Assembly: GCA_965220095.1 (NCBI GenBank)
Contig: OZ244805.1
Coordinates: forward strand, 372,001 to 436,000
Length of the DNA: 64,000 nucleotides
Reading direction: 5' to 3'
DNA from: Bin87 sp965220095
Lineage (GTDB): Bacteria > Chloroflexota > Dehalococcoidia > Lucifugimonadales > UBA3495
Shown: piece after piece, positions 8,988 to 18,463 of the stretch
Position numbering within the stretch: position 1 is the stretch's first letter
How the letters are laid out: every line of letters begins with the position of its first letter
Program-made: the position numbers and the translations under genes
The notes under the pieces: generated by a model
Seen by the model: only the letters and a program-made list of their open reading frames with translations
The model's database searches: none
What the model was told of the DNA's origin: nothing

Positions 8988-9760
8988 TGGACACCGTCAT
9001 CATGCAGGAACGCATCGGCCAACTGTGCGGCCAATTCAAGCTGCCCACAGTGGGTGCCCAGTCGGTGGCCCGTTTCACCGCCGCTGGACACGGCGATGCC
9101 CTGGCAACTTTCCTGGAGGTCTTGGAACAGGAGGCTGAGGATCGCCGCCACCGACGCATCAACCGGCTGCGCCGAGAATCCAGACTGCCCTCGGGCAAGA
9201 CCTGGGAAACCTTTGAGCACGATCGGATGCCTCTGGCCCTGAGGCAGCAACTTGACCACCTGGCCCAGGGCAGCTTTGTGGAACGCGGCATCAACGTGCT
9301 GGCCTTCGGGCTGCCCGGCACTGGCAAGACCCACGCCCTGTGCGCCCTGGACCACCGTCTGGTGGAAGCCGGCCACTCCGTCCTCTTCGCTCCAGCCTAC
9401 CGCCTGGTACAGGAACTCCTTGCCGCCAAGCGCGACCTGGACCTGCCCCGCCGGCTGCGCAAGCTGGACAACTTCGACTTCCTGCTCCTGGACGACCTGG
9501 GCTATTTGCCCCAGGGCGCCGAGGAATCGGAGGTCCTCTTCACCCTGATCGCCGAACGCTACGAGCGCCGGTCGTTGGGCATCACGTCAAACCTGGTCTT
9601 CTCGGAGTGGGAACGCATCTTCGCCAACCCCATGGCCACCGCCGCGGCGATTGACCGGGTGGTGCACCACTCCGTCATCCTGGAGTTTGACGCCCCCAGC
9701 TACCGGACCGATGCGGCCCAGCAACGGGGCCAGGCCGAGGAGGTGAACCGGCAAAACTGA
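8984..9760 (+). CDS. istB: IS21 helper ATPase IstB
   Basis: 258 aa. Walker A GLPGTGKTH, Walker B FLLLDDLGYLP, and the ITSNLVFSEWERIF motif typical of IstB. Start at ATG 8984, overlapping the istA stop (ATGA); a second ATG follows directly at 8987. The frame is intact although its istA partner is broken, so the ATPase is probably an orphan. The sequence after the stop contains ATTGACGCC and AGTTGACGC, probably the right terminus of this IS21. Confidence 0.9.
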   Translation: MMDTVIMQERIGQLCGQFKLPTVGAQSVARFTAAGHGDALATFLEVLEQEAEDRRHRRINRLRRESRLPSGKTWETFEHDRMPLALRQQLDHLAQGSFVERGINVLAFGLPGTGKTHALCALDHRLVEAGHSVLFAPAYRLVQELLAAKRDLDLPRRLRKLDNFDFLLLDDLGYLPQGAEESEVLFTLIAERYERRSLGITSNLVFSEWERIFANPMATAAAIDRVVHHSVILEFDAPSYRTDAAQQRGQAEEVNRQN

Positions 9761-9822
9761 TTGACGCCAACCGGCAAATATAGTTGACGCGGGACACGCC
9801 ACCCTGGACGGAGGTTGAGCCG

Positions 9823-10956
9823 ATGCGCAGGAGATATGATTCACAGGTGACTATGCTGGCCTTCATTGACCTGGAAACGCGAGTGCCAACGGATCATCCC
9901 CTGCGTGTTATCAAGATGCTGGCGGACCAAGCCCTGAAGGCGCTATCCCCGGACCTGGACCGGATGTACGCCAATGTGGGCCGTCCGTCGATCCCGCCCG
10001 AGCGGCTGCTGAAGTCGTCATTGCTGATTGCCCTGTACTCGGTGCGCAGTGAACGGGCATTCTGCGAACAGTTGGACTACAACCTCCTCTTCCGGTGGTT
10101 TCTGGATATGAACCTGATTGAGCCCAGCTTCGATGCCACCACCATCACCAAGAACCGGGAGCGGCTGCTGAGGCACGGAGTGGGCTAGGCTTTGTTCGGC
10201 GAGGTGGTGCTGGAAGCGGAGCGGCAGGGCCTGCTGTCGGACGAGCACTTCACGGTGGATGGAACCCTGATTGAGGCGGCAGCCAGCCTGAAGAGCTTCA
10301 AACCCAAGGACGGTGATCCGCCCAGGGCAACCGATGCCGACCCGGGCAACCCCTCGGTTGACTTCCATGGGGAACGGGGCGCAGCAATGCCACCCACCAA
10401 AGCCACCCACCAAAGCACTACGGACCCGGAGGCCCGGTTGCTGCGCAAGGGTAAAGGCAAGGAGGCCAGGCTGGTGTTCATGGCCCACGCCCTGATGGAA
10501 AACCGGCATGGAATGCTGGTGGACTTTCAGACCACCCGAGCGACGGGTACGGCGGAGCGGGATATTGTGCCGGAACTGTTGGAGCAAGCCCGGGGACGGG
10601 GCTTTCATCCCAGAACGCTGGGCGGAGACAAAGGCTACGACACCCGGGACTGCGTGGCGGACCTGCGGCGGCGCGGGGTAACGCCGCACGTCGCGCAGCA
10701 CAACAAGGGGCGGTCCAGCGCCATTGATGGCCGGACCACCCGGCATACTGGGTACGCGGTCAGCCAGCGGATTCGGAAACGGGTTGAGGAGATCTTTGGC
10801 TGGATGAAGACCGTGGGAGGATTCCGGCGGACTCGTTACCGGGGATTGGACCGGACTGGTCTGGCGGGGAACTTGGTGGCCACGGCCTACAACCTGGTTC
10901 GGATGGCCAAGCTGCTGGGGCAGGCCGCGGCAACTCCGGAAGCCCGGATGGCATGA
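9823..10956 (+). pseudogene. IS5-type (DUF772) transposase with in-frame amber stop
   Basis: The N-terminal part 'HPLRVIKMLADQAL..GRPSIPPERLL..LYSVRSERAFCEQLDYNLLFRWF' is the DUF772 region. The catalytic part has Asp in HFTVDGTLIEA, Asp in LGGDKGYDTRD and Glu in RKRVEEIFGWMKTVGG. The reading frame is the same on both sides of a single TAG at 10186-10188 (RHGVG*ALFGE), so one point mutation separates a complete ~377-residue protein into two pieces. Start at ATG 9823 with GGAGG 9-13 bp upstream. Ends of the element were not resolved. Confidence 0.88.
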
Positions 10957-11134
10957 CCTGACAATGGGCTAGCTGGGTCCAGCTATGCCCGGTGCCCCCA
11001 AGAGGGCCGGTCCGCGAAGCCGAAGGGGCTGAAAGTCCCGTGTGAACGGCACAATTTCCTCCAACAGGACCCGGGCATCAACGACTTGACCCGTCGATTC
11101 CGGACGTGAACACCTTTGTTCAGCAGCCTGTTAG

Positions 11135-12593
11135 TATTACAACGACGGTTCAAGGAGGGATGTTCGGGGATGCGCGAAGGGCGGCGCGCCGCTTGGCGTG
11201 GGAGCGTCTGGCCCGTTCGTTGCATTCTTGGGTCTGCTCCAGCCACCGCAGCAACTCAGCCGGCCCGAACCGTTCCCGGGGCAGCATCTCTCGCACCACC
11301 CGGTAAACCTGCGGCCGGGTGATCCGGGGCATCTTTTTCCCCCCAAGCCTGTTGCAGACTCAGGAGAAACGCTCCGCCCAGCAGGCACAGGGCCACGTGA
11401 TGATGCCAGCCCGCCCAGGTGCGGGTCTCGTACTCATCCAGCCCCACATCGCTTTTTTCCGTCTCGAACTCGGTTTCAATGCGCCACCGCGACCCTCCCA
11501 CGTAGGCCAGGGTCTCCAGGGAAGTGTCCTCCGGGGCGTTGGACAGGTAGTAGCGGGGCTCGCTGCCGTCCCGGTTCCGGCGGTAGACGGCCCAGTGGAT
11601 TTCGCCAGGCTTCCGCTTACTGGTCGACCGCACCCGCTGGGCGCTGAACTGGTAGCTGCGGGGACCCTGGCTTCCCTCTGCCACCGTAATCTCCCGCCAG
11701 GCCTCCTCCGGCAATTCAGCGCTGCGCTCCACCATGGTGCGCCGCTGCCCGCCCTTGAGCCTGGGTTTGCGGGGACGCCCGCTCCCCTGATACTCTGGAC
11801 TGGTCCAGGCTGGCTCCAGCGGCCAGACCGTGGCGCCGCCGGGAACGTCCAGCACGTAGCGCATCCCCAGCGCCGCCAGTCCATCGCGGAAGGACGGCGA
11901 CATCCCGAAGGCGTCGTCCCCGGCAACCCAGCCGGCTTTCAGATGCCCCCGCTCCAAGGCCCGCTCCAGCATCTCCAGCGCCAACTTGGTTTTTGACCGG
12001 TAGTTCCGACTCTCCTCCGGCACCCCCGCCGCCGCACAGCGGTCGGTGTCCGAGGTCCAGCTCTCCGGCAGATAAAGCCGTTTGTCCACCAGGGCCCGTC
12101 CCTGCAGGCTGACGTAGGCCAGGAACATTCCAGCCTGGCAGTTGGCCACCTTGCCCAGGCTCCCGCAGTACTGACGCGCCACGCCCACGGACTTCCTGCC
12201 CTGCTTGGGGAAATCGCTGCCGTCCAGCACCCACACCGCCTCCGGGCGCCCCAGCCGGGGTCCCAGGTACTCTTGGAGGCGGCCCATCACCACGTCGTCA
12301 TCCCAGGGGGACTCGGTGAGAAACCGCTGCATCACCCGGGCTGACGCCGGAACCGTCTCCGACAGATTCTCGGCGTTGCGCCGCTCCCCGGACTGCACCA
12401 GCAGGGCCTGCAGATAATGACGACTGTGATCCCGCGCCTCCCGGCGGCCAAACAGCGGAGCGAAGTAAGCGTGAAAATCCTGAAAGACCCCGTCCACCTG
12501 CTCGAAAGCCGCCGCATCCATTTCCCTGCCCCGCCTCCTCAAGCCTTACCCAACTACCCCCACCATCCTATCATGCCAACCGTCGTTGTAATA
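11135..12593 (-). mobile_element. IS701-family element, copy 2 (complete, 1459 bp)
   Basis: Terminal inverted repeat TATTACAACGACGGTT at both ends, with TTAG direct repeats at 11131-11134 and 12594-12597. A 4-bp YTAR duplication is the hallmark of IS701-family insertion. Confidence 0.92.
11256..12521 (-). CDS. IS701-family transposase
   Basis: 421 aa from ATG 12519-12521 (MDAAAFEQVDG), with GGCAGGG upstream. Catalytic Asp in VLDGSDFPKQG, Asp in VAGDDAFGMS and Glu in RWRIETEFETEKSDVG are all present. The last 25 residues are out of register with the family: at 11333-11345 (six G then five A on the coding strand) the true C-terminus continues in another frame down to 11150 (MPRITRPQVYRVVREML..). 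Either a frameshift shortened the protein or slippage at the homopolymers produces the longer form. The core is intact, so activity is possible. Confidence 0.85.
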   Translation of the reverse strand: MDAAAFEQVDGVFQDFHAYFAPLFGRREARDHSRHYLQALLVQSGERRNAENLSETVPASARVMQRFLTESPWDDDVVMGRLQEYLGPRLGRPEAVWVLDGSDFPKQGRKSVGVARQYCGSLGKVANCQAGMFLAYVSLQGRALVDKRLYLPESWTSDTDRCAAAGVPEESRNYRSKTKLALEMLERALERGHLKAGWVAGDDAFGMSPSFRDGLAALGMRYVLDVPGGATVWPLEPAWTSPEYQGSGRPRKPRLKGGQRRTMVERSAELPEEAWREITVAEGSQGPRSYQFSAQRVRSTSKRKPGEIHWAVYRRNRDGSEPRYYLSNAPEDTSLETLAYVGGSRWRIETEFETEKSDVGLDEYETRTWAGWHHHVALCLLGGAFLLSLQQAWGEKDAPDHPAAGLPGGARDAAPGTVRAG

Positions 12594-12654
12594 TTAGGGG
12601 CTGTGGGCTGAAGCGAGACGGAACAGGGTTCTAGCTGCGGCAGGAAAACCAGGG

Positions 12655-15330
12655 TTACACCGAACCTCCCTCAGCTAGGACGGCCAACTCCGCCTTAGAT
12701 AGTCCCAACTCCCCGCACAGGACCTCTTCGTTGTGCTCCCCGATGAGAGGTGCACGCCGGGATATCCTCCAGGGTGAGCCGTTGAAGATGGCCGCTGGGC
12801 CTGGGTGTCGAAATGTCTCGCCAAGTTCCAGGTATTCTACATCTGTCCAGAACCTCCGGTCCTCCAGGTGAGGGTCCTGCATGACCTCGTCCGGGGAACG
12901 GATCGCCCCCGTGTTGGAGCCACGCTTCTGCAAGCCGTGGTAGGCTTCGTCCCGAGGGATGTTGGCGAGGAAGTTTACGAAAATTCCGCGAATATGTGAC
13001 TGGCTCTCGGCGATGACCGTTGGGTCCCGGTACTTTTCATCCAGTAGGTCGCCCGCCAAGCCGTGCTCATCCATCCACGGCGCAAGCATCAGCACCCGCT
13101 CCGGGGTAACCTGACCGACATTCACGTATTTTCCATCCTTACAGAGGACCTGGGCGTTGGGCCCAGTGGCGGTGTTGCCACCTCCTGTTCTACGAGGAAT
13201 CACATCTCTTTTGTAAATATACTGGTTCACATGGCCCTCGGTCGTGAGCGCGCAGGCATCATGCACCGAGGCATCGATGTACTGCCCCCAGGCCGTCACC
13301 GACCGGTTAACCAGCGCCGCGGTAATGGCGATGTAGGCGTAGTGACTTCCGATGTGCCAAGCCTGCCCTCCTCCGGGAGCGATGGGCGGTGCATCTGGCA
13401 CCACGTCGTCGTCATAGCCACACCTAGCCATCTGTCCGCCCGCCGCCAGATGCAGCAGGTCGCTGGTCTGGAAGTCCTGCCACGGCCCGGTCTGCCCAAA
13501 GGGGGTCAGTGAGCACATAATCAGCCCAGGGTTACTCTTTGCTAGATCTTCGTACCCCAGCCCCAGGGAAGCCAGATAACCGGGCCTGAAGGTCTCTAGT
13601 ATCACATCCGCCTTCTCCGCCATTTGCCGGAACAGCCGGCGCCCGTCCTCCATCTCCAGATTCAAGGTAACCCCCCGCTTGGAGGTGTTGTAATGCCAGA
13701 AGTAAAGGCTCCTCTCCCGATTCGGTATGTCCTGGTAGAAGGGCCCCACGGTCCGGGCTGCCTCGCCACCGGGCGGCTCTATCTTGATGACGTCTGCTCC
13801 CATGTCAGCCATCTGCTTGCCACACCACTGCCCCTTCTCATCGGCGAGCTCCAGCACCCGCAGCCCCCCAAAGGCCCCCGCAGAGTTCCGGTCCGGCGTC
13901 CGCGCCGGCGCCGGAGCGGGATTCGCAATCGGCTCATTCCCACTCCACTGTACGGGCGAGGCATCCTCCATCATCTCTTTGAAGTAGGGATAATCTTCCA
14001 TACTGAGGTCCTTTGGCCAGAAGGTGCCGTCGGCGAAGCCGCTCACCAGCATCTCGTGACTGATGCCCAACAACCCCTGAAACACCTCTTTGTTGTGCCC
14101 GCCGATCAGGGGACCTGACCGGCTGTTGATTGCAGGCGTCTCCGACATCTTGAAGGGAGCGTTCTGAAGGGGCCAGGTCCCCAGCGCGGGATGCTTCACG
14201 TCCCGGTACATCTCTCGATGCCTGAGCTGGGGATCGTTGTCCACCCGGTCCTGGCTGCTTTGAACGGGCATGGCGGGTACTCCCGCCGCCTGGCACCGCT
14301 CCATGATCTCGTACTTGCCCAGAGTCTTGGTCCACGCCTCTATCCCCTGGTCCATCTCTTCCTGGTGCTCCAGGCGACCTTCAAGGGTGGCAAACTTCTC
14401 GCCGGTGGCCCAACTGGGAGAGCCCATTACCCCCACTAACTTCCGCCACTCATAGTCGGAGAAGCAGACTAGGGCACACCAGTCGTTGTACTCCGCCGGA
14501 CTGGTCTTATAAGCGTTGTGCGGCGCCCCGGTCCGCCCCCGGTAGTTGTTCACCAGGGGCGTGCCAGGCCAGTGAGCGCGGTTGCCCGGCGGGTAACCCT
14601 TTCGCATGGTGGAACGACCGTTGGCTTGGATGTCCAGAAAAGCGGGACCATTAAGGGGGACGCCGATGATCCACTGGGAACTGTCGACATGCTGTCCCTG
14701 ACCGGTCATGTTGCGATGGTAAATCGCACTCAGAGCATACATGGCCCCGTATAAGCCACCGGTGTCGTCCAGGTAGGACCAGCCCCAACCAGCGGGTGGC
14801 TTGTCCGGCAGGCCCGACGTGTAGGTCAAACCGGACAGGGCTTGCGCAATGGCTCCCATGGTTTGATAGTCTCTGTCCCGACCCGTGTGGCCGAAGCCGG
14901 ACATGGAGAGGTAAATGATGTCAGGCCGGAGCTTCTTCATATCCTCGTAGCCCAGACCCCACCGCTCCAATACACCGTAGGCGAAGTTCTCGATGACGAT
15001 GTCGGACATGGCCACCAAGCGCCGGGTAAGGTCAATGCCTGGGGCTGTACGAGTGTTCAGGGTGACGCTCAGCTTGTTGGAGTTGGTGTCGCTGAAATGG
15101 CCGTTGGTGTTGAGATTTGCGGGCAGGCCCTCGGGGGTACCCGTTCCCGTCGCAATGTTGTCGCCCCGAGTATTGGGGCTCTGGGGCCATTCAACCTTGA
15201 TAACCTCGGCTCCCAGCGCCCCCAGCCATCGGGTGCACCAGGGACCCGCCCGGACCCAGGTGAAGTCCAACACTCGGATTCCTGACAAAGCTCCCGGTGT
15301 AGTTGGCACTTCTGCTCCGGCCTGCACCAT
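12655..15330 (-). CDS. Double-domain CoA-transferase family III (CaiB/BaiF) protein
   Basis: 891 aa, about twice the usual ~400. Two family III modules lie head to tail: residues ~12-435 ('LSGIRVLDFTWVRAGPWCTRWLGALGAEVIKVE') and ~485-890 ('LRVLELADEKGQWCGKQMADMGADVIKIE'), joined by a Pro/Ala-rich linker. Family members move CoA between acyl-CoA and a free acid, using an aspartate in a 'D-x-x-G-L-Y' context. It is present in module 1 (YLDDTGGLYGAM), but the matching site of module 2 reads AWHIGSHYAYI with His, so only the first half looks catalytic. The substrate cannot be told. No partner gene is adjacent. Start ATG 15328-15330; upstream has a short non-coding region. Confidence 0.88.
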   Translation of the reverse strand: MVQAGAEVPTTPGALSGIRVLDFTWVRAGPWCTRWLGALGAEVIKVEWPQSPNTRGDNIATGTGTPEGLPANLNTNGHFSDTNSNKLSVTLNTRTAPGIDLTRRLVAMSDIVIENFAYGVLERWGLGYEDMKKLRPDIIYLSMSGFGHTGRDRDYQTMGAIAQALSGLTYTSGLPDKPPAGWGWSYLDDTGGLYGAMYALSAIYHRNMTGQGQHVDSSQWIIGVPLNGPAFLDIQANGRSTMRKGYPPGNRAHWPGTPLVNNYRGRTGAPHNAYKTSPAEYNDWCALVCFSDYEWRKLVGVMGSPSWATGEKFATLEGRLEHQEEMDQGIEAWTKTLGKYEIMERCQAAGVPAMPVQSSQDRVDNDPQLRHREMYRDVKHPALGTWPLQNAPFKMSETPAINSRSGPLIGGHNKEVFQGLLGISHEMLVSGFADGTFWPKDLSMEDYPYFKEMMEDASPVQWSGNEPIANPAPAPARTPDRNSAGAFGGLRVLELADEKGQWCGKQMADMGADVIKIEPPGGEAARTVGPFYQDIPNRERSLYFWHYNTSKRGVTLNLEMEDGRRLFRQMAEKADVILETFRPGYLASLGLGYEDLAKSNPGLIMCSLTPFGQTGPWQDFQTSDLLHLAAGGQMARCGYDDDVVPDAPPIAPGGGQAWHIGSHYAYIAITAALVNRSVTAWGQYIDASVHDACALTTEGHVNQYIYKRDVIPRRTGGGNTATGPNAQVLCKDGKYVNVGQVTPERVLMLAPWMDEHGLAGDLLDEKYRDPTVIAESQSHIRGIFVNFLANIPRDEAYHGLQKRGSNTGAIRSPDEVMQDPHLEDRRFWTDVEYLELGETFRHPGPAAIFNGSPWRISRRAPLIGEHNEEVLCGELGLSKAELAVLAEGGSV

Positions 15331-15919
15331 TGAATCACCTCCCGGCTATGGCTGTCTTAAGGTTAACTCACCTTATTCTAACCCAATGTGGTCGATGGAG
15401 ATTCCCGAAAAACCAGGAAGGCTAATTACCGGAACTTTCTGAAAAGAGCCCCAGGCAAATTGATTTGCCCGGGGTTAGGCTAACGAGTGGGCCCGGTGGC
15501 AGGTCTCGCATAGAATCCCGCTGGCCACAGCTGCAACAGGATAAGCCATGTTTCGCAGCTTGGCCTTTTTTGCCGCTGAATCCAGACCGTGCCAAGGAGA
15601 ACTGAATATGTCTTTGCGGAATATAAACTTCGCCCAGTTCCTCGCTGGTGATCTGGCTTCGGCCTTATTACAACGATGCGCCTGCCTGGGTTCCTATTGG
15701 GGAATTGAAGGGATGTCGAAGGCTGAAGTAGTCAAGGACTAGAGCCCGGGTGTGAAGCCTATTTTGGTCATTGGGAGCGGTGCAGACTGGGCTCCAGTTC
15801 CAAGGTAGAAGGTGGCTGGCCGACCTCACCAATTGGTTTACACCTGACCGGGGTGTCTTGGCTGCGCGGAGGAGGAGACCTCGCTCAGCCAGCATGGTGG
15901 CGACCGGCCGCCTTCTGCC
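15331..15919. other. Intergenic region upstream of the CoA-transferase
   Basis: No gene is supported. It holds a hairpin at 15449-15474 (CCCCAGGCAAAT/ATTTGCCCGGGG, almost perfect), which could be a terminator or regulatory structure. Short ORFs here lack ribosome-binding sites and protein-like composition. Confidence 0.6.
15449..15474. other. Stem-loop, possible terminator or regulatory hairpin
   Basis: A 12-bp arm with one mismatch and a 2-nt loop. No T-run follows on the plus strand. It lies ~120 bp upstream of the CoA-transferase start. Confidence 0.4.
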
Positions 15920-15921
15920 TA

Positions 15922-16082
15922 GTACTACAGCCGCACACCAAACACTAACTCGCTACTCTTAGCCTCGATCCATCACTGGATTTAGCTTTGCTCACTTAAG
16001 AGCAAAGCCAGTACGCCATAGCTGGACATTGCGATTTTCAATACCGCCCGACCCTCTGGGCGGTCATGTGCGACTGTAGTAC
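15922..16082. repeat. MITE of IS630/mariner type (161 bp)
   Basis: Bounded by inverted repeats GTACTACAGCCGCACA and TGTGCGACTGTAGTAC (one mismatch over at least 16 bp), flanked by TA at 15920-15921 and 16083-16084. It has no coding capacity. The first five bases (GTACT) are those of the adjoining IS630, which starts at the same TA. Confidence 0.7.
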
Positions 16083-16088
16083 TAGTAC

Positions 16089-17236
16089 TCAATCAAGTCT
16101 GGAAAGGCAGGGATAGAGGCGATGCAATTTGGATCGGGCATCTTGAGTGCTGAACCGCCAGTTGATGGTGACGCCCGCTGCGTTGCGCTCGGTCTCGTAG
16201 GCCGTGATTTGGCGTTGCAGGGCGTCCGCGTCGGGGTTTCTCCCCTTGAGACAAGCGCGGCTCAATGCGCTGAATTCGATCTCCGCCATGTTCAACCAAC
16301 TGGCGTGCTTGGGCGTGTGGTGAAACTCGAGGCGCTTCACGATGCGCCGGGCCTCAGCAGCCGGGAACGTCTCGTAAAGGGACGCCATACGATGGGTATT
16401 CAGATTGTCCAGCACCACGCGGATCACCGGGGCATCGGGGTAAGCCTCATCCACTAGCCAGCGCATCTGGTGGGCGAAGTCCGGCCTGGTGCGCCGCTCG
16501 GTGCTGGCCAGGTGGCGCCAGCCCGCCAGGGGTTCACAGGTCAGGAAGATGTTGCGGGTGCCGCCGCGTCGATACTCGTAGTCCTGCCGCCGCGGTCGTC
16601 CCGGTTGAGGAGGCAACGGCTCCCTGACCGCGGCCAGCAGTTGGGTGGAGGTCTCGTCAAAGCACACCACCGGCCGATCGGGGTCGTAGGGTTCGGCATA
16701 CAAGTCCAGCACGTCCTCCATCGCCGCCACGAATTCGCCGCCTACTTTCGGGATGCACCATTGCTGCTTCCGCCACGGCTTGAGGGTGTTTTTTTGAGCC
16801 TGAGCCTGACCGTCTCGTAGGACAGCGATGGCGCCAATCCCAACTCCACCACCTTGCCAGCCAACAAACGCAGGGTCCAGTGCTCATGGCCCTCGGGGGC
16901 GTCGCTGCACGCCAGGGCAATCAGAGCCTGCCCCGTACTGGATACGGGGTGGGCTTCACCCCGATCATCCAGCTTGCGATACCGGTTGGCTTGGGGATGG
17001 TCGTGCCGCACGCCCTCCAACCCCTCTTCGGCGTACCGCCGTTTGGTGCGGAACACCGTGCGCGGCGACGTGTCCAGGGCCGCCGCCACTTGGGAAGCAC
17101 TCCAGCCCGCATCAGTCTTGAGCAGGATGCGCACCCGATTGATGACCCGAGCGGAGCGCTGGCCGCTGCGGATCAACCGCTCCAGTTGATCCCGATCTTC
17201 CGACGACAACCGTACCGCATATTTCTCCGCAACCAT
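16089..17236 (-). CDS. IS630-family transposase in two frames (-1 shift at A7)
   Basis: The first frame, 17236-16742, carries the HTH (WSASQVAAALDTSPRTVFRTKRR) and linker. The second, to 16089, carries the DDE catalytic region (VVCFDETSTQLL; RVVLDNLNTHRM; HTPKHASWLNMAEIEFSAL). They join in register (LRLKKNTLKPWRKQQWC) if the ribosome or polymerase slips -1 at a run of seven A near 16790-16796. Several IS630 relatives use such slippage, so this may be programmed rather than a mutation. An 8-residue segment PVSSTGQA after 'RGEAH' is an in-frame palindromic insertion (see 16925-16948). Confidence 0.82.
16925..16948. repeat. 24-bp palindromic insertion in the IS630 transposase gene
   Basis: Contains CCCCGTA-ctgga-TACGGGG (16931-16949), a 7-bp stem. 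Removing the eight codons leaves 'GEAHLIALACSDAPEG', the expected IS630 sequence. It adds PVSSTGQA without shifting the frame. Confidence 0.6.
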
Positions 17237-17336
17237 GGATGTCGCACCTCCCGCACCGCTGTTTGCCAGTCAGCGTAGCAACCATAGCCCGTTTCATCCT
17301 TCATCTGCCGGCGCAAGTTTGACCGAGTACTAGTCT

Positions 17337-17457
17337 GTCATTGCGAGAATGCCGTCAGGCATTCGTGGCAATCTCGTTCCGGCAGTGTCCAGCCTATGCT
17401 GAAACTCCATTGCTATGTCCACGAGATTGCCACGTTGCGCTCACAATAGCAGCAGAT
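17337..17457. repeat. Dispersed-type palindromic repeat (GTCATTGCGAG type)
   Basis: Starts GTCATTGCGAG. It contains TGGCAATCTCG, later mirrored by CGAGATTGCCAC and CTCACAAT, plus the small hairpin AATGCCGTCAGGCATT. Non-coding, with a MITE-like organisation. Confidence 0.55.
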
Positions 17458-17513
17458 CGAGCACCCCGGTTTGGCAAAGTGGATACGCGTGAGATTGCAC
17501 GAAACCCAGGCAC

Positions 17514-18188
17514 CTACTCCGGGAGTATCCTCCGATAAACCCCGGGCGATCCCGCCCCATGTACCATATGCGGGCGGACTTCGTGCGTCCAGACCGGCGT
17601 TACGATCGTACTCCAGTTCTTCCAAGCTTCGCTTTCCACCACCGCCAGCGACTCCATCTCATGCACCGTGCAGTACTTCGGCTCTCCCATCAGCGCCTGG
17701 AACCGTCGGGCACGGATGTAGCCCGGTATGTCCAGGCACATCGGTAGTCGCTCGTTGTTGTAGGCATCGTTCCACCGTTCCTCCAGGTGTTCAGGAATCG
17801 ACATCCGGCCCACCAGGATCAACGGCGACATGCCCGCTTGCGCAGTCTCCGCCGGCAACTCCGCCGTGTGTACCCGCTGGTACAGGTTGCGGATGTACTC
17901 CGTTCCAATCACGCTTGGCGACATCCGACGCGACCATTCTGTCGGCTCCCGCAACCACTTCTGCCACTCCTCCGAATGCCACGCCTCGTGGGATTCCAGC
18001 TCATACACCGCCAGGTACTTCGGCCCGCCCTGCACCGCCTCGTACCGCGCCGCGTCCAGCACTCCCGGAATCGACAACCGCTCGGGAATGTGCTCGTCGT
18101 TGTACCAGCGGTTGTATTCCTTATCGTTTTCCGGCGCCACGTCGCTGTACACCAGCAGCAGCCCGTCGCCCTTCCTTTTCGTCGCCAT
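17514..18188 (-). CDS. Two-repeat dimeric alpha-beta barrel-like protein, unknown function
   Basis: 224 aa. Two copies of the same ~100-residue unit: 'LLLVYSDVAPENDKEYNRWYNDEHIPERLSIPG..PKYLAVYELES' (residues ~8-95) and 'LILVGRMSIPEHLEERWNDAYNNERLPMCLDIPG..PKYCTVHEMES' (~120-205). The pattern (beta strand, W-Y/A-x-N-(D/E)-E/H-(I/L)-P, Pro-Gly, PKY-x-x-x-(Y/H)-E) is that of ferredoxin-like dimeric barrel proteins found beside catabolic genes. Start ATG 18186-18188 (MATKRKGDG); upstream codons lack support. No catalytic function is assigned. Confidence 0.78.
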   Translation of the reverse strand: MATKRKGDGLLLVYSDVAPENDKEYNRWYNDEHIPERLSIPGVLDAARYEAVQGGPKYLAVYELESHEAWHSEEWQKWLREPTEWSRRMSPSVIGTEYIRNLYQRVHTAELPAETAQAGMSPLILVGRMSIPEHLEERWNDAYNNERLPMCLDIPGYIRARRFQALMGEPKYCTVHEMESLAVVESEAWKNWSTIVTPVWTHEVRPHMVHGAGSPGVYRRILPE

Positions 18189-18400
18189 GTCTCCCCCGTG
18201 CCCGATTATTTGGATCGCCGCCGAGTATATCACCGCTACTCCCGAATCCTCTCTCCCTCTACTCTGGTGGAAGCAGGTTGGCGTGCGGATCGTCCCCCTT
18301 GCAGGGAGCGTTTCTCAATCATCCATTCCAAACCTTCCGCGGAATTGCACCCGGCCCCTTATTTCGAGTTGGCATCTGAGCGGCCAATAAATCGGGGAGA

Positions 18401-18426
18401 CCCCGCCGATTGCACAATCGGTGGGG
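18401..18426. terminator. Strong stem-loop between two minus-strand genes
   Basis: CCCCGCCGATTG / CAATCGGTGGGG with a 2-nt loop (one mismatch). It lies between the IS5 remnant and the barrel-protein gene. No clear T-run on either strand. Confidence 0.4.
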
Positions 18427-18463
18427 CCATCACGATGGAAATTCCACTTGCTAAGAGGGTGTT

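Larger units (their letters stand above)
16085..17330 (-). mobile_element. IS630-family element (1246 bp)
   Basis: Ends GTACTCAATCAAGTCTGG and (reverse) GTACTCGGTCAAACTTGC form an imperfect inverted repeat. TA dinucleotides at 16083-16084 and 17331-17332 are the expected target duplication. Confidence 0.85.

Noticed and set aside
10186..10188. Genetic-code change (TAG read as an amino acid)
   Set aside because: Several intact genes end in TAG at the expected length, and all in-frame ambers seen are in transposases.
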